From positions 3,395 to 15,788 of the forward strand of contig DKNC01000006.1 of NCBI GenBank assembly GCA_002470135.1: DNA of 12,394 nt, read 5' to 3'. The stretch is from Actinobacteria bacterium UBA7398 (GTDB lineage Bacteria; Actinomycetota; Actinomycetes; Nanopelagicales; Nanopelagicaceae). Of this stretch, positions 1 to 6,366 are shown piece by piece. Position 1 is the stretch's first letter. Each line of letters begins with the position of its first letter. The notes under the pieces were generated by a model, which saw only the letters and a list, made by a program, of their open reading frames with translations, did no database searches and was not told the origin of the DNA. A program made the position numbers and the translations under genes.

Positions 1-344
1 GATCCATCTTTATGGCGCTTTCCGATTGGTGCTTCTGAAGAAATTACTAAAACTGGGGATCCACTAATCGCTGCTTCGCCGAAGGCTCCTAAAGTATTTG
101 CCGCTCCTGGCCCCGTGGTAGTAAGTGCAACCGCTAACTTTCCAGTACTTCGAGCTAAGCCATCCGCTGCGTAAACAGAGGTTTGTTCATGTCTAACTCC
201 AACAATCCTGGGACGATTGGTATCTAGCGCGTTCCAAAATGCGAGATTATGTACACCAGGTATTCCAAAACACTCTTTTACGCCTGCGCGCCAGAGTAAA
301 TCTAAAATGGCGCCAGCTAACGTAGTAGTGGAATGCTCAGGCAT
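1..344 (-). CDS. Thiamine-diphosphate-dependent enzyme, N-terminal part (acetolactate synthase/decarboxylase-like; cut by window edge)
   Basis: I found this by translating the reverse complement. It is open from the ATG at 344-342 to the window edge, giving about 114 residues, and the C-terminal part lies outside. The visible part is the N-terminal PYR domain of the acetolactate synthase/benzoylformate decarboxylase superfamily. It contains FGIPGVHN near residue 32, then VRHEQ, whose Glu is the family's cofactor-activating glutamate, then ADGLARSTGK and TTTGPGAANTLGA. Substrate specificity cannot be read from this domain. It is divergent from an aldehyde dehydrogenase/gcdH pair, 36 bp away. 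This context makes a 2-oxoacid decarboxylase, for example acting on 2-oxoadipate to give glutarate semialdehyde, an attractive but unproven reading. A plain acetolactate-synthase-like role is the alternative. The start is supported by a -10 box placed for leaderless initiation. Confidence 0.88.
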   Translation of the reverse strand, partial: MPEHSTTTLAGAILDLLWRAGVKECFGIPGVHNLAFWNALDTNRPRIVGVRHEQTSVYAADGLARSTGKLAVALTTTGPGAANTLGAFGEAAISGSPVLVISSEAPIGKRHKDG

Positions 345-350
345 GAGGCG

Positions 351-356
351 ACAATA
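351..356 (-). promoter_or_regulatory. -10 box for the ThDP enzyme, leaderless geometry
   Basis: On the minus strand TATTGT (TANNNT type) is followed by 6 nt and then the ATG at 344. This places the expected transcription start at or next to the A of the start codon. I see no Shine-Dalgarno sequence upstream of this ATG, and no convincing -35 element. Confidence 0.5.
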
Positions 357-366
357 CCGCGATATG

Positions 367-376
367 AAAGAGGGAA
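367..376 (+). promoter_or_regulatory. Shine-Dalgarno sequence deciding the aldehyde dehydrogenase start
   Basis: AAAGAGGGAA contains GAGGG (370-374), 6 nt ahead of the ATG at 381. This good ribosome site favours the start at 381 over the in-frame ATG at 333, which would lie inside the divergent gene. The promoter itself is not clear. It must lie within or very close to the first codons of the divergent ThDP gene. Confidence 0.6.
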
Positions 377-380
377 GAGA

Positions 381-1883
381 ATGAGCAACATAGTTTCGAA
401 AAATCCCACAAATCTAAGCGATGTAATTGTCGAACTTCCAGCTGCTACCTCTGATGAGATTGTCGCCGCCGCAAAGCGCGCAAAGGCAGCGCAAAAAGCA
501 TGGGCAGCAATGCCCGCACCAGCACGTGGTCGAGTAATTGCAAATGTCGGACGACTTGTTGAAGCTAATAAGGAATTGCTTGCAAAATTAGTAACTCGCG
601 AAATGGGCAAAGTTTATGCCGAAGCGCTAGGTGAAGTGCAAGAAGTTATCGATACCTGTGATTTCTTCATAGGCGAAGGTCGTCGAATGTATGGTCAAAC
701 CGTGCCAAGTGAAATGCCTAATAAGAATTTATTTACTTTCAGAATGCCGGTTGGTAGCACGCTAATTATTACTGCTGGAAATTTTCCAGCAGCCGTACCG
801 TCTTGGTACATCGTTCCAGCGTTATTAACTGGTAACTCGGTAATTTGGAAACCAGCAGAATTTACGCCAGCCGTTGCCACCGCGCTCACCGCTATTTTTC
901 ACGCTGGCGGTGTACCAAAAGATATTTTGATCACTCTTGTTGCAGAAGGCGCCGCAACATTTGAAGCGATGGATAAATGTTTAGCGCAAGGGCTAATAAA
1001 TAAAGTTGGCTTCACTGGATCAACTGAAGTTGGTCGAAAAATCGGTGCAAAGACTGGCGAATATATTCAGAGCGCATGCCTTGAACTAGGCGGCAAAAAT
1101 CCAATGGTCGTAATGCCAGATGCAAATCTAGATTTGGTTCTAGACGGCGCACTCTTCGCCGGATTCGGAACTGCCGGACAACGATGCACATCACTTGGAA
1201 CGCTCTGGTTGCACGAATCTATCTATGACGCATTCTTAGCGCGCTATGCCGAAACTGTTGCTAATGCAAAAGTTGGCGACCCAATGAAAGATGTTCTATT
1301 CGGACCCATGATTAGCGAGAAATACTTAGAGAACCATTTAAAACATTTAGCAATGATTCAAAAACACCATACCGTCCTGGGTTCTACCGGCGTTGGCCGG
1401 ATTACAAAAGAGAATCCCCGCGCTGGTTTTGTGGGAGATCCTGAGGCTGGCGTCTTTGCGCATCCAACTATCGTTGCCGGTATAACAAAAGATGATGAAC
1501 TTTATGCAACTGAAACATTTGGCCCATTAGTAACTGTCGGGAAATTCAAAACAATCGAAGAAGCAATTGAACTATCCAATGGGCACGGCTATGGCCTCTC
1601 TTGTGCAATTTATAGTAGCGACCCAAAAACAATTTGGACTTATCGTGAAGGCGTATCTGCCGGAATGATGTCAGTTAATAATTCAACTTCAGGAGCCGAA
1701 GCCCATTTGCCTTTCGGAGGAAATGGCAAAAGTGGAAACGGTTCCCGTCAAAGTGGTGTTTGGGTACTGGATCAATTTACAAGATGGCAATCACTCAACT
1801 GGGATTGGTCCGGTAAATTACAAAAAGCCCAGATGGATACTGTTGAAGTTGCGCATAACCCTAATTTCCGAATCGCTGAATAA
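381..1883 (+). CDS. NAD(P)-dependent aldehyde dehydrogenase (ALDH superfamily, ALDH7/semialdehyde dehydrogenase-like)
   Basis: A 500-residue protein, full length for the ALDH superfamily, that oxidises an aldehyde to a carboxylate in the cytosol. Visible motifs are TAGNFPAAV (131-139, with the oxyanion-hole Asn134), KPAE (157-160, cofactor binding), FTGSTEVG (211-218, Rossmann turn), ELGGKNP (general-base Glu235), GTAGQRCTS (nucleophile Cys269) and ETFGP. The GNFP and GTAGQRCTS blocks recall ALDH7 enzymes (2-aminoadipate semialdehyde dehydrogenases), but ALDH subfamilies are hard to separate by eye. The C-terminal stretch containing LPFGGNGKSGNGSRQSG is also distinctive. The gene ends 23 nt before gcdH on the same strand. 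With gcdH and the convergent CoA-transferase, a glutarate semialdehyde or aminoadipate semialdehyde substrate is a reasonable inference. The start at 381 is chosen for its Shine-Dalgarno sequence. Confidence 0.93.
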   Translation: MSNIVSKNPTNLSDVIVELPAATSDEIVAAAKRAKAAQKAWAAMPAPARGRVIANVGRLVEANKELLAKLVTREMGKVYAEALGEVQEVIDTCDFFIGEGRRMYGQTVPSEMPNKNLFTFRMPVGSTLIITAGNFPAAVPSWYIVPALLTGNSVIWKPAEFTPAVATALTAIFHAGGVPKDILITLVAEGAATFEAMDKCLAQGLINKVGFTGSTEVGRKIGAKTGEYIQSACLELGGKNPMVVMPDANLDLVLDGALFAGFGTAGQRCTSLGTLWLHESIYDAFLARYAETVANAKVGDPMKDVLFGPMISEKYLENHLKHLAMIQKHHTVLGSTGVGRITKENPRAGFVGDPEAGVFAHPTIVAGITKDDELYATETFGPLVTVGKFKTIEEAIELSNGHGYGLSCAIYSSDPKTIWTYREGVSAGMMSVNNSTSGAEAHLPFGGNGKSGNGSRQSGVWVLDQFTRWQSLNWDWSGKLQKAQMDTVEVAHNPNFRIAE

Positions 1884-1894
1884 CAAGTAAAGGA

Positions 1895-1900
1895 TAGATT
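1895..1900 (+). promoter_or_regulatory. Candidate internal -10 box for gcdH, leaderless geometry
   Basis: TAGATT lies 6 nt before the gcdH ATG at 1907. It has the same hexamer and spacing as at the exonuclease gene (9202-9207). A Shine-Dalgarno-like AAAGGA (1889-1894) also precedes the gene, but 12 nt from the ATG, which is rather far. gcdH may therefore be read both from the aldehyde dehydrogenase transcript and from its own leaderless transcript. Confidence 0.45.
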
Positions 1901-1906
1901 TACGCC

Positions 1907-3085
1907 ATGACCACAAAAGATCCAATTCATCCATTCGATTTACTAGAGGTTGAACGCGAACTAACTGAAGAACAACGCGCTATTCAAAAAGTTGCGCGCG
2001 ATTTTGTTGCTAAAGAAGTCAAACCACATATTGCTGCTTGGTATGAAAGCAGCGATATCCCAGTTCGCGAATTAGCACTTAAGTTGGGTGCCATTGGAAT
2101 GTTAGGTATGCACCTTGAAGGTTATGGCTGCGCTGGAACTGATGCCACTTCTTATGGTCTAGCTTGTTTAGAACTTGAAGCTGGCGATTCCGGGTTGCGT
2201 TCCCTCGTTTCAGTACAAGGATCACTTTCAATGTTTGCGATTCATGAATATGGCAGCGAAGCCCAAAAAGAGAAATGGTTGCCAGAAATGGCGGCGGGCC
2301 GTGCGATTGGGTGTTTTGGTTTAACTGAAGCAGATTTTGGATCTAACCCATCCGGAATGCTCACCAATGCAAAACGTGATGGCGATAATTGGATTATTAA
2401 CGGCAACAAGATGTGGATTACAAATGGCACTGTCGCCGATGTAGCCATTATTTGGGCGCAAACCGATGAAGGAATCCGTGGTTTTGCGGTCGATACTAAG
2501 ACCGCTGGCTTCCAAGCAAATTTAATCAAACATAAACTTTCACTTCGCGCTTCATTGACTGCGGAGTTAGTTTTCACAAACCTAAAAGTTTCAGATGCTG
2601 ACCGCTTACCTGGCGCCACTAGTTTGCGCGCTCCCCTGATGTGTCTTGCCGAAGCTCGCTATGGGATTATTTTTGGAACCGTCGGTGCTGCACGAGATTG
2701 CCTAGAAACCGCCCTTGCTTATGCTGCTACCCGCGAACAATTTGATGGCCCTATTGCTCGTCATCAAATGACGCAAGCAAAGTTTGCTGCGATGGCAACC
2801 AGATTGAACACTGCGATGCTGTTAGCACTTCACATCGGAAAAATTAAAGATGCGGGCAAAATTCAGCCACAGCAAATCAGTATGGGTAAATACAACAATG
2901 CGATGGCAGCTCTTGAAATCGCACGCGAAGCGCGATCAATCCTTGGTGGCGCTGGCATCACAACTGAATATTCGGTATTCCGGCATATGGCTAACTTGGA
3001 GACTGTTCTTACATATGAAGGAACCCATGAGATTCATTCGTTAGTTATTGGTGAAGCCCTCACTGGAATCCCGGCTTACCGCTAG
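1907..3085 (+). CDS. gcdH: Glutaryl-CoA dehydrogenase (acyl-CoA dehydrogenase family)
   Basis: A 392-residue FAD enzyme that oxidises and decarboxylates glutaryl-CoA to crotonyl-CoA, passing electrons to electron-transfer flavoprotein. The sequence follows the GCDH branch closely. It has GYGCAGTDATSYGL (72-85), DSGLRSLVSVQ with Arg98 (equivalent to the glutaryl-carboxylate-binding Arg of human GCDH), GCFGLTEADFGSNPS (135-149), KMWITNG, LSLRAS, EARYGI and REARSILGGAGI. The catalytic base is Glu371 in TYEGTHEIH (369-377), and the protein ends in ALTGIPAYR, like ALTG/AITGI in known GCDHs. The length is normal. It follows the aldehyde dehydrogenase and its TAG stop shares CTAG with the stop of the convergent CoA-transferase. 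Lysine or tryptophan breakdown, or glutarate use, is the expected pathway. I cannot exclude a non-decarboxylating variant by eye. Confidence 0.93.
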   Translation: MTTKDPIHPFDLLEVERELTEEQRAIQKVARDFVAKEVKPHIAAWYESSDIPVRELALKLGAIGMLGMHLEGYGCAGTDATSYGLACLELEAGDSGLRSLVSVQGSLSMFAIHEYGSEAQKEKWLPEMAAGRAIGCFGLTEADFGSNPSGMLTNAKRDGDNWIINGNKMWITNGTVADVAIIWAQTDEGIRGFAVDTKTAGFQANLIKHKLSLRASLTAELVFTNLKVSDADRLPGATSLRAPLMCLAEARYGIIFGTVGAARDCLETALAYAATREQFDGPIARHQMTQAKFAAMATRLNTAMLLALHIGKIKDAGKIQPQQISMGKYNNAMAALEIAREARSILGGAGITTEYSVFRHMANLETVLTYEGTHEIHSLVIGEALTGIPAYR

Positions 3086-4200
3086 TTATCGGCTCCAAGT
3101 TCAGGTGCACCTAATCGATAAGAGACGGGCGTTTCCGAAAACTTAATTGGATTAGCAATAGTTTTACTATTTTTTCCAGAACGCGGATCTTTTATGGTAA
3201 CGATTGGTTCTAAGCCAATTGCAGCCGCGAGGTTAATCCCTTCCGCAATTGAATTAATTGGACCAGCAGGTACCCCAACTTTTGTTAGCACTTCACTCCA
3301 ATAACTGGCAGTTTCCGTGGCAAATTTTGCATTTAAGATTTCATTTAACGCCAACCTATTTGCTACGCGAAGAGAGTTGCTTTCAAAACGGGAACCATTG
3401 GCAATATCCAAATTTAATACTTTAACTAATTCCAAAAACTGACCATCGTTGCCAACTGCGATAATTAAGCGCTGATCTTTTGCTTGATAAACTTCATAAG
3501 GTGCAATGCTTGGATGTGCATTCCCCATTGCTTTTGGAGTAACGCCAGCTCCAGCAAACGCAGCACTTTGATTAACCATGGCAGAAAGTGCTGAACTTAA
3601 TAAATTAATTTCGATTTTCTGACCAACTCCAGATTTCGCTCTACTAACCAACGCAGCTGATATTCCTAACGCTGCATGTAACCCCGAGATAACATCGACT
3701 AACGCCACCCCTACTTTTGTTGGTGAGTTTTCATCTGCTCCAGTAATGCTCATCAATCCGCTCATGCCTTGCACTAACAAGTCATACCCGGGAAGTTTCG
3801 CAGCGGCCATACTTGTGCCAAAGCCCGAGATCTGGCAATAAATTAACTTTGGAAATTTTTTATGTAATTCTTCATAACCTAGACCGAATTTTTCCATAGT
3901 GCCAATCGTAAAATTCTCCACCAAAACATCACACTTGCTGATGATCTCCAACGCCTTAGCTCTACCGAGATCGGTAGTTAAATCTGCGGTTACCCCAATT
4001 TTATTTCGATTTACCGATTGGAAATAGGTTGAATCGCCATCAGAAGTAAATGGCGGACCCCAGGTTCGGGTGTCATCGCCGGTGGCCGGTCGTTCAATTT
4101 TGATTACTTCCGCGCCCATATCCCCGAGCAACATAGTTGCATATGGCCCTGCTAACACTCGCGAAAAATCCGCAATTTTGATTCCGGCTAACGCTGACAT
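3082..4200 (-). CDS. Class III (CaiB/BaiF) CoA-transferase, probably succinyl-CoA:glutarate CoA-transferase-like
   Basis: A 372-residue family III CoA-transferase, which moves CoA between dicarboxylic or other acids in the cytosol. Family features are the N-terminal G(I/V)K(I/V)ADFSRVLAGPY (6-20), LGDMGAEVIKIERP (25-38), the RNK and LVENF blocks, YCQISGFG (121-128) and PGYDLLVQGMSGLMS. In the last block Asp140 aligns with the catalytic aspartate that forms the acyl-enzyme anhydride. It converges on gcdH, whose substrate is glutaryl-CoA. This makes the SUGCT-type reaction (glutarate + succinyl-CoA to glutaryl-CoA + succinate) the best guess, although the family is broad and specificity cannot be read off directly. 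Its ATG follows the upstream gene's TAA with no gap, so the two genes are almost certainly cotranscribed and translationally coupled. Confidence 0.9.
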   Translation of the reverse strand: MSALAGIKIADFSRVLAGPYATMLLGDMGAEVIKIERPATGDDTRTWGPPFTSDGDSTYFQSVNRNKIGVTADLTTDLGRAKALEIISKCDVLVENFTIGTMEKFGLGYEELHKKFPKLIYCQISGFGTSMAAAKLPGYDLLVQGMSGLMSITGADENSPTKVGVALVDVISGLHAALGISAALVSRAKSGVGQKIEINLLSSALSAMVNQSAAFAGAGVTPKAMGNAHPSIAPYEVYQAKDQRLIIAVGNDGQFLELVKVLNLDIANGSRFESNSLRVANRLALNEILNAKFATETASYWSEVLTKVGVPAGPINSIAEGINLAAAIGLEPIVTIKDPRSGKNSKTIANPIKFSETPVSYRLGAPELGADN

Positions 4201-5427
4201 TTACTTAATTAATTCGCGGATTCCGCTAATCAACCGATCAACATCTTCGTTGGTGTTGTAAGGAGCTAAACCAGCTCGGATCGCACCGGCATCACCAAGT
4301 CCTAACGATAAACAAGCCTCCAGGCCGTAAAAATTTGAAGCTGGTGCATTTACATTTCTACTTGCTAAATGCTGATAAACATCGACTGAATTTATGCCGT
4401 CGAGTGTGAAGAATGCCGTTGGCGTGCGATGCGATGCATTGCTATAAACCTTAATTTTTGGAAGCGCGCGTAATTGTTTATCCATGTAAGTAAATAACGT
4501 TTCTTCATAGCGTTCCATTGCGGTCATTGATGCCACGATTTGTTCCCGGCGAGAACCGCTCTGATTAGGCAAAATGCCCGCTATAAAATCAATCGCAGCC
4601 GTAACTCCAGCCATAATTTCATATGGCAAAGTGCCAAATTCAAACCGCTCTGGGACTATCGAAGTTGCGGGTAAAAGTTTGTCATTCTGTAACGTATTTA
4701 ATAATTCTGGGTCCGCCGCAATCGCAGCGCAATGTGGGCCAAATAATTTGTACGAAGAAAATCCATAAAAATCTGCACCTAAAGTTTTCATATCAATTAG
4801 CGTGTGTGGCGTTAAATGAACACCGTCAACATAAAAAAGCGCACCAACTGCGTGCACTAATTTTGAGATTGCTGGAATATTTGGTCGCGTGCCCAGCACG
4901 TTTGAAGCACCCGTTACTGCAACTAATTTAGTTTTAGAAGTTAGTAAGTTTCCAATAACTTCTGGGGCGAGTTCGCCAGTAGCGGTATCAATTTCCGCCC
5001 ATTTAACAGTTGCCCCAACAGCTTCTGCTGCTTGTACCCATGGTCGAACATTTGAATCATGATCAAGGCGGGTGACAATAATTTCATCGCCAACTTTCCA
5101 AGATTTAGCTAAAGTTCTGGAGAAATCGTAAGTTATTTGAGTCCAACTGCGCCCGTAAACAACTCCAGCGCGATCGCAATTCAATAAATCTGCCACCGCA
5201 CTTCGGAAACCAAGAACTACCGAATCTGCATTTTGTTCAGCTTTAGTGGTTGTACCGCGATTAGAAATAGCCGATGTAATAGTTTTTGCCATCGCATCGC
5301 CAACCGACTTTGGAACTTGTGATCCACCAGGGCCATCAAAGAAAGCAGTTCCAGAATTAAGCGCTGGGAATTGGGCGCGAATTAGGTTCACGTTGTAATC
5401 CATATCGGAAGTCATGTCGGAAGTCAT
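4201..5427 (-). CDS. Class V aminotransferase-fold PLP enzyme (cysteine desulfurase-like family)
   Basis: A 408-residue PLP enzyme in the cysteine desulfurase/class V aminotransferase superfamily, counting from the ATG at 5427. Visible are FFDGPGGSQVP near the N-terminus, GASNVLGTRPNI, the cofactor aspartate in YVDGVHLTPH (Asp201), and the Schiff-base lysine in GFSSYKLFGPH (Lys227). The C-terminus reads SNFYGLEACLSLG then IRAGLAPYNTNEDVDRLI. The histidine-rich loop bearing the persulfide cysteine in SufS/IscS is not recognisable, so desulfurase activity is doubtful. This resembles the uncharacterised 'VC1184-type' cysteine desulfurase-like subfamily. It directly precedes the CoA-transferase (TAA then ATG, no gap). 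An upstream ATG at 5472 was rejected because a -10 box sits 7 nt before 5427. The start region is a 12-nt tandem repeat giving in-frame ATGs at 5427, 5415 and 5403. Confidence 0.85.
   Translation of the reverse strand: MTSDMTSDMDYNVNLIRAQFPALNSGTAFFDGPGGSQVPKSVGDAMAKTITSAISNRGTTTKAEQNADSVVLGFRSAVADLLNCDRAGVVYGRSWTQITYDFSRTLAKSWKVGDEIIVTRLDHDSNVRPWVQAAEAVGATVKWAEIDTATGELAPEVIGNLLTSKTKLVAVTGASNVLGTRPNIPAISKLVHAVGALFYVDGVHLTPHTLIDMKTLGADFYGFSSYKLFGPHCAAIAADPELLNTLQNDKLLPATSIVPERFEFGTLPYEIMAGVTAAIDFIAGILPNQSGSRREQIVASMTAMERYEETLFTYMDKQLRALPKIKVYSNASHRTPTAFFTLDGINSVDVYQHLASRNVNAPASNFYGLEACLSLGLGDAGAIRAGLAPYNTNEDVDRLISGIRELIK
5401..5427 (-). repeat. 12-nt tandem duplication with three in-frame start codons
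   Basis: Reading the minus strand, two 12-nt units (ATGACTTCCGAC and ATGACTTCCGAT, one mismatch) are followed by a third ATG, encoding MTSDMTSDM. Each unit keeps the frame, so translation could begin at any of three ATGs 12 nt apart. The -10 spacing supports the first. Confidence 0.85.
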
Positions 5428-5434
5428 GAGGTGG

Positions 5435-5440
5435 ATTCTA
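5435..5440 (-). promoter_or_regulatory. -10 box for the class V PLP enzyme/CoA-transferase operon, leaderless geometry
   Basis: On the minus strand TAGAAT is followed by 7 nt and then the ATG at 5427. This implies a transcription start at or within a base of the start codon. There is no Shine-Dalgarno sequence. The box lies in the 39-bp gap shared with the divergent transporter gene. Confidence 0.5.
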
Positions 5441-5466
5441 GCCAGAGGTAGGGCAGTATTAGCGAT

Positions 5467-6366
5467 GTGCATCTAACGCGAAGAGAATTAAACGGAATGC
5501 TCTTTGCGCTGGTTGGGGTATTTCTATTCTCACTCTCGCTCCCGATGACTAAATGGGCCTTGGAAAGTTTCAATCCATATTTGACCGCAACTTCTCGTCC
5601 GATACTCGCATCGCTGCTTGCGATTCCGTTGATGCTTACTGCAAAAGTACCGGCGTTGCCGCGGACCTTATGGAAACCAATGGTCTTCACAACTATTGGC
5701 GCTGCTTTTGCATGGCCAGTTTTGATTGCCTTAGCTCTGAATAGAACAACATCTGCTCACGTTGCTGTCATCGCCGCAATCATGCCGCTCACAACTGCGA
5801 TCATGGCAGTCATACGTACCAACGAAAAAGTTAGTTGGCAATTTTGGTTAGCTTCCGCAACCGGAACTATTCTCTTAATTCTCTTTGCGATTTCACGGGG
5901 CGGCGCTGAAAATGGCGATCTGCTCGCCGATCTTCTAACAATCGGCGCAGTCCTTGCTTCTTCGTTCTGTTATGTAGAAGGTGCGGAACTCACAAAACTA
6001 ATGCCCGGATGGCAAGTTATTTCATGGGTAGTAATTCTTGCACTCCCGATCTGCATTCCCGCCTCCATAGTAATTTGGATGAAAACAAATACTGGAGCCC
6101 CAATAACTGGTCACGCTATTTTCGGAATTGTGATGATTGGTTTCTCTTCTATGTACCTCGGTTTCTTTGCTTGGTATCGCGGGTTAAGTGATGCTGGAAC
6201 TGCTCGCGGCTCTCAAGTCCAACAATTACAAGCAATCATGACCCTAGGTTGGGCCGCGCTTTTACTTAAGGAAAAAGTAACTCCGTTAATGCTGTTAATT
6301 GCTCTCGGTGTTATCACCTCAGTTCTTTGGGCGTTGATGTCACGCCGTAAACCTGCAGCGAATTAA
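5467..6366 (+). CDS. EamA/DMT-superfamily transporter
   Basis: A 299-residue, strongly hydrophobic inner-membrane protein of the drug/metabolite transporter superfamily. It has about ten predicted transmembrane segments in two EamA repeats (roughly 10-145 and 150-292). Segments such as MLFALVGVFLFSLSLP (11-26), VLIALALNRTTSAHVAVIAAIMP (85-107), TGTILLILF and LGWAALLLKEKVTPLMLLIALGV are typical, including the hallmark loop where a helix is followed by a charged EKV just before the last segment. The substrate is unknown. Members export amino acids, purines or other metabolites. The start is GTG at 5467; an in-frame ATG at 5497 is possible and would drop the basic N-terminus TRRELNG. A weak -10 (CAGTAT, 5454-5459) lies 7 nt before the GTG. 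Its TAA stop is shared, through TTAA, with the convergent peptidase gene. Confidence 0.9.
   Translation: MHLTRRELNGMLFALVGVFLFSLSLPMTKWALESFNPYLTATSRPILASLLAIPLMLTAKVPALPRTLWKPMVFTTIGAAFAWPVLIALALNRTTSAHVAVIAAIMPLTTAIMAVIRTNEKVSWQFWLASATGTILLILFAISRGGAENGDLLADLLTIGAVLASSFCYVEGAELTKLMPGWQVISWVVILALPICIPASIVIWMKTNTGAPITGHAIFGIVMIGFSSMYLGFFAWYRGLSDAGTARGSQVQQLQAIMTLGWAALLLKEKVTPLMLLIALGVITSVLWALMSRRKPAAN

Noticed and set aside
333..380. Upstream in-frame ATG at 333 as the start of the aldehyde dehydrogenase
   Set aside because: It would add 16 residues without family resemblance and begin inside the divergent ThDP gene. The ATG at 381 has a well-placed Shine-Dalgarno sequence.
4623..4931. A 102-codon plus-strand open frame inside the class V PLP gene
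   Set aside because: It is a shadow of the minus-strand gene, with no ribosome site or protein-family features.
5428..5472. ATG at 5472 as the start of the class V PLP enzyme
   Set aside because: It would translate through the probable -10 box and overlap the start of the divergent transporter gene. The ATG at 5427 has leaderless promoter geometry and the family homology begins after it.
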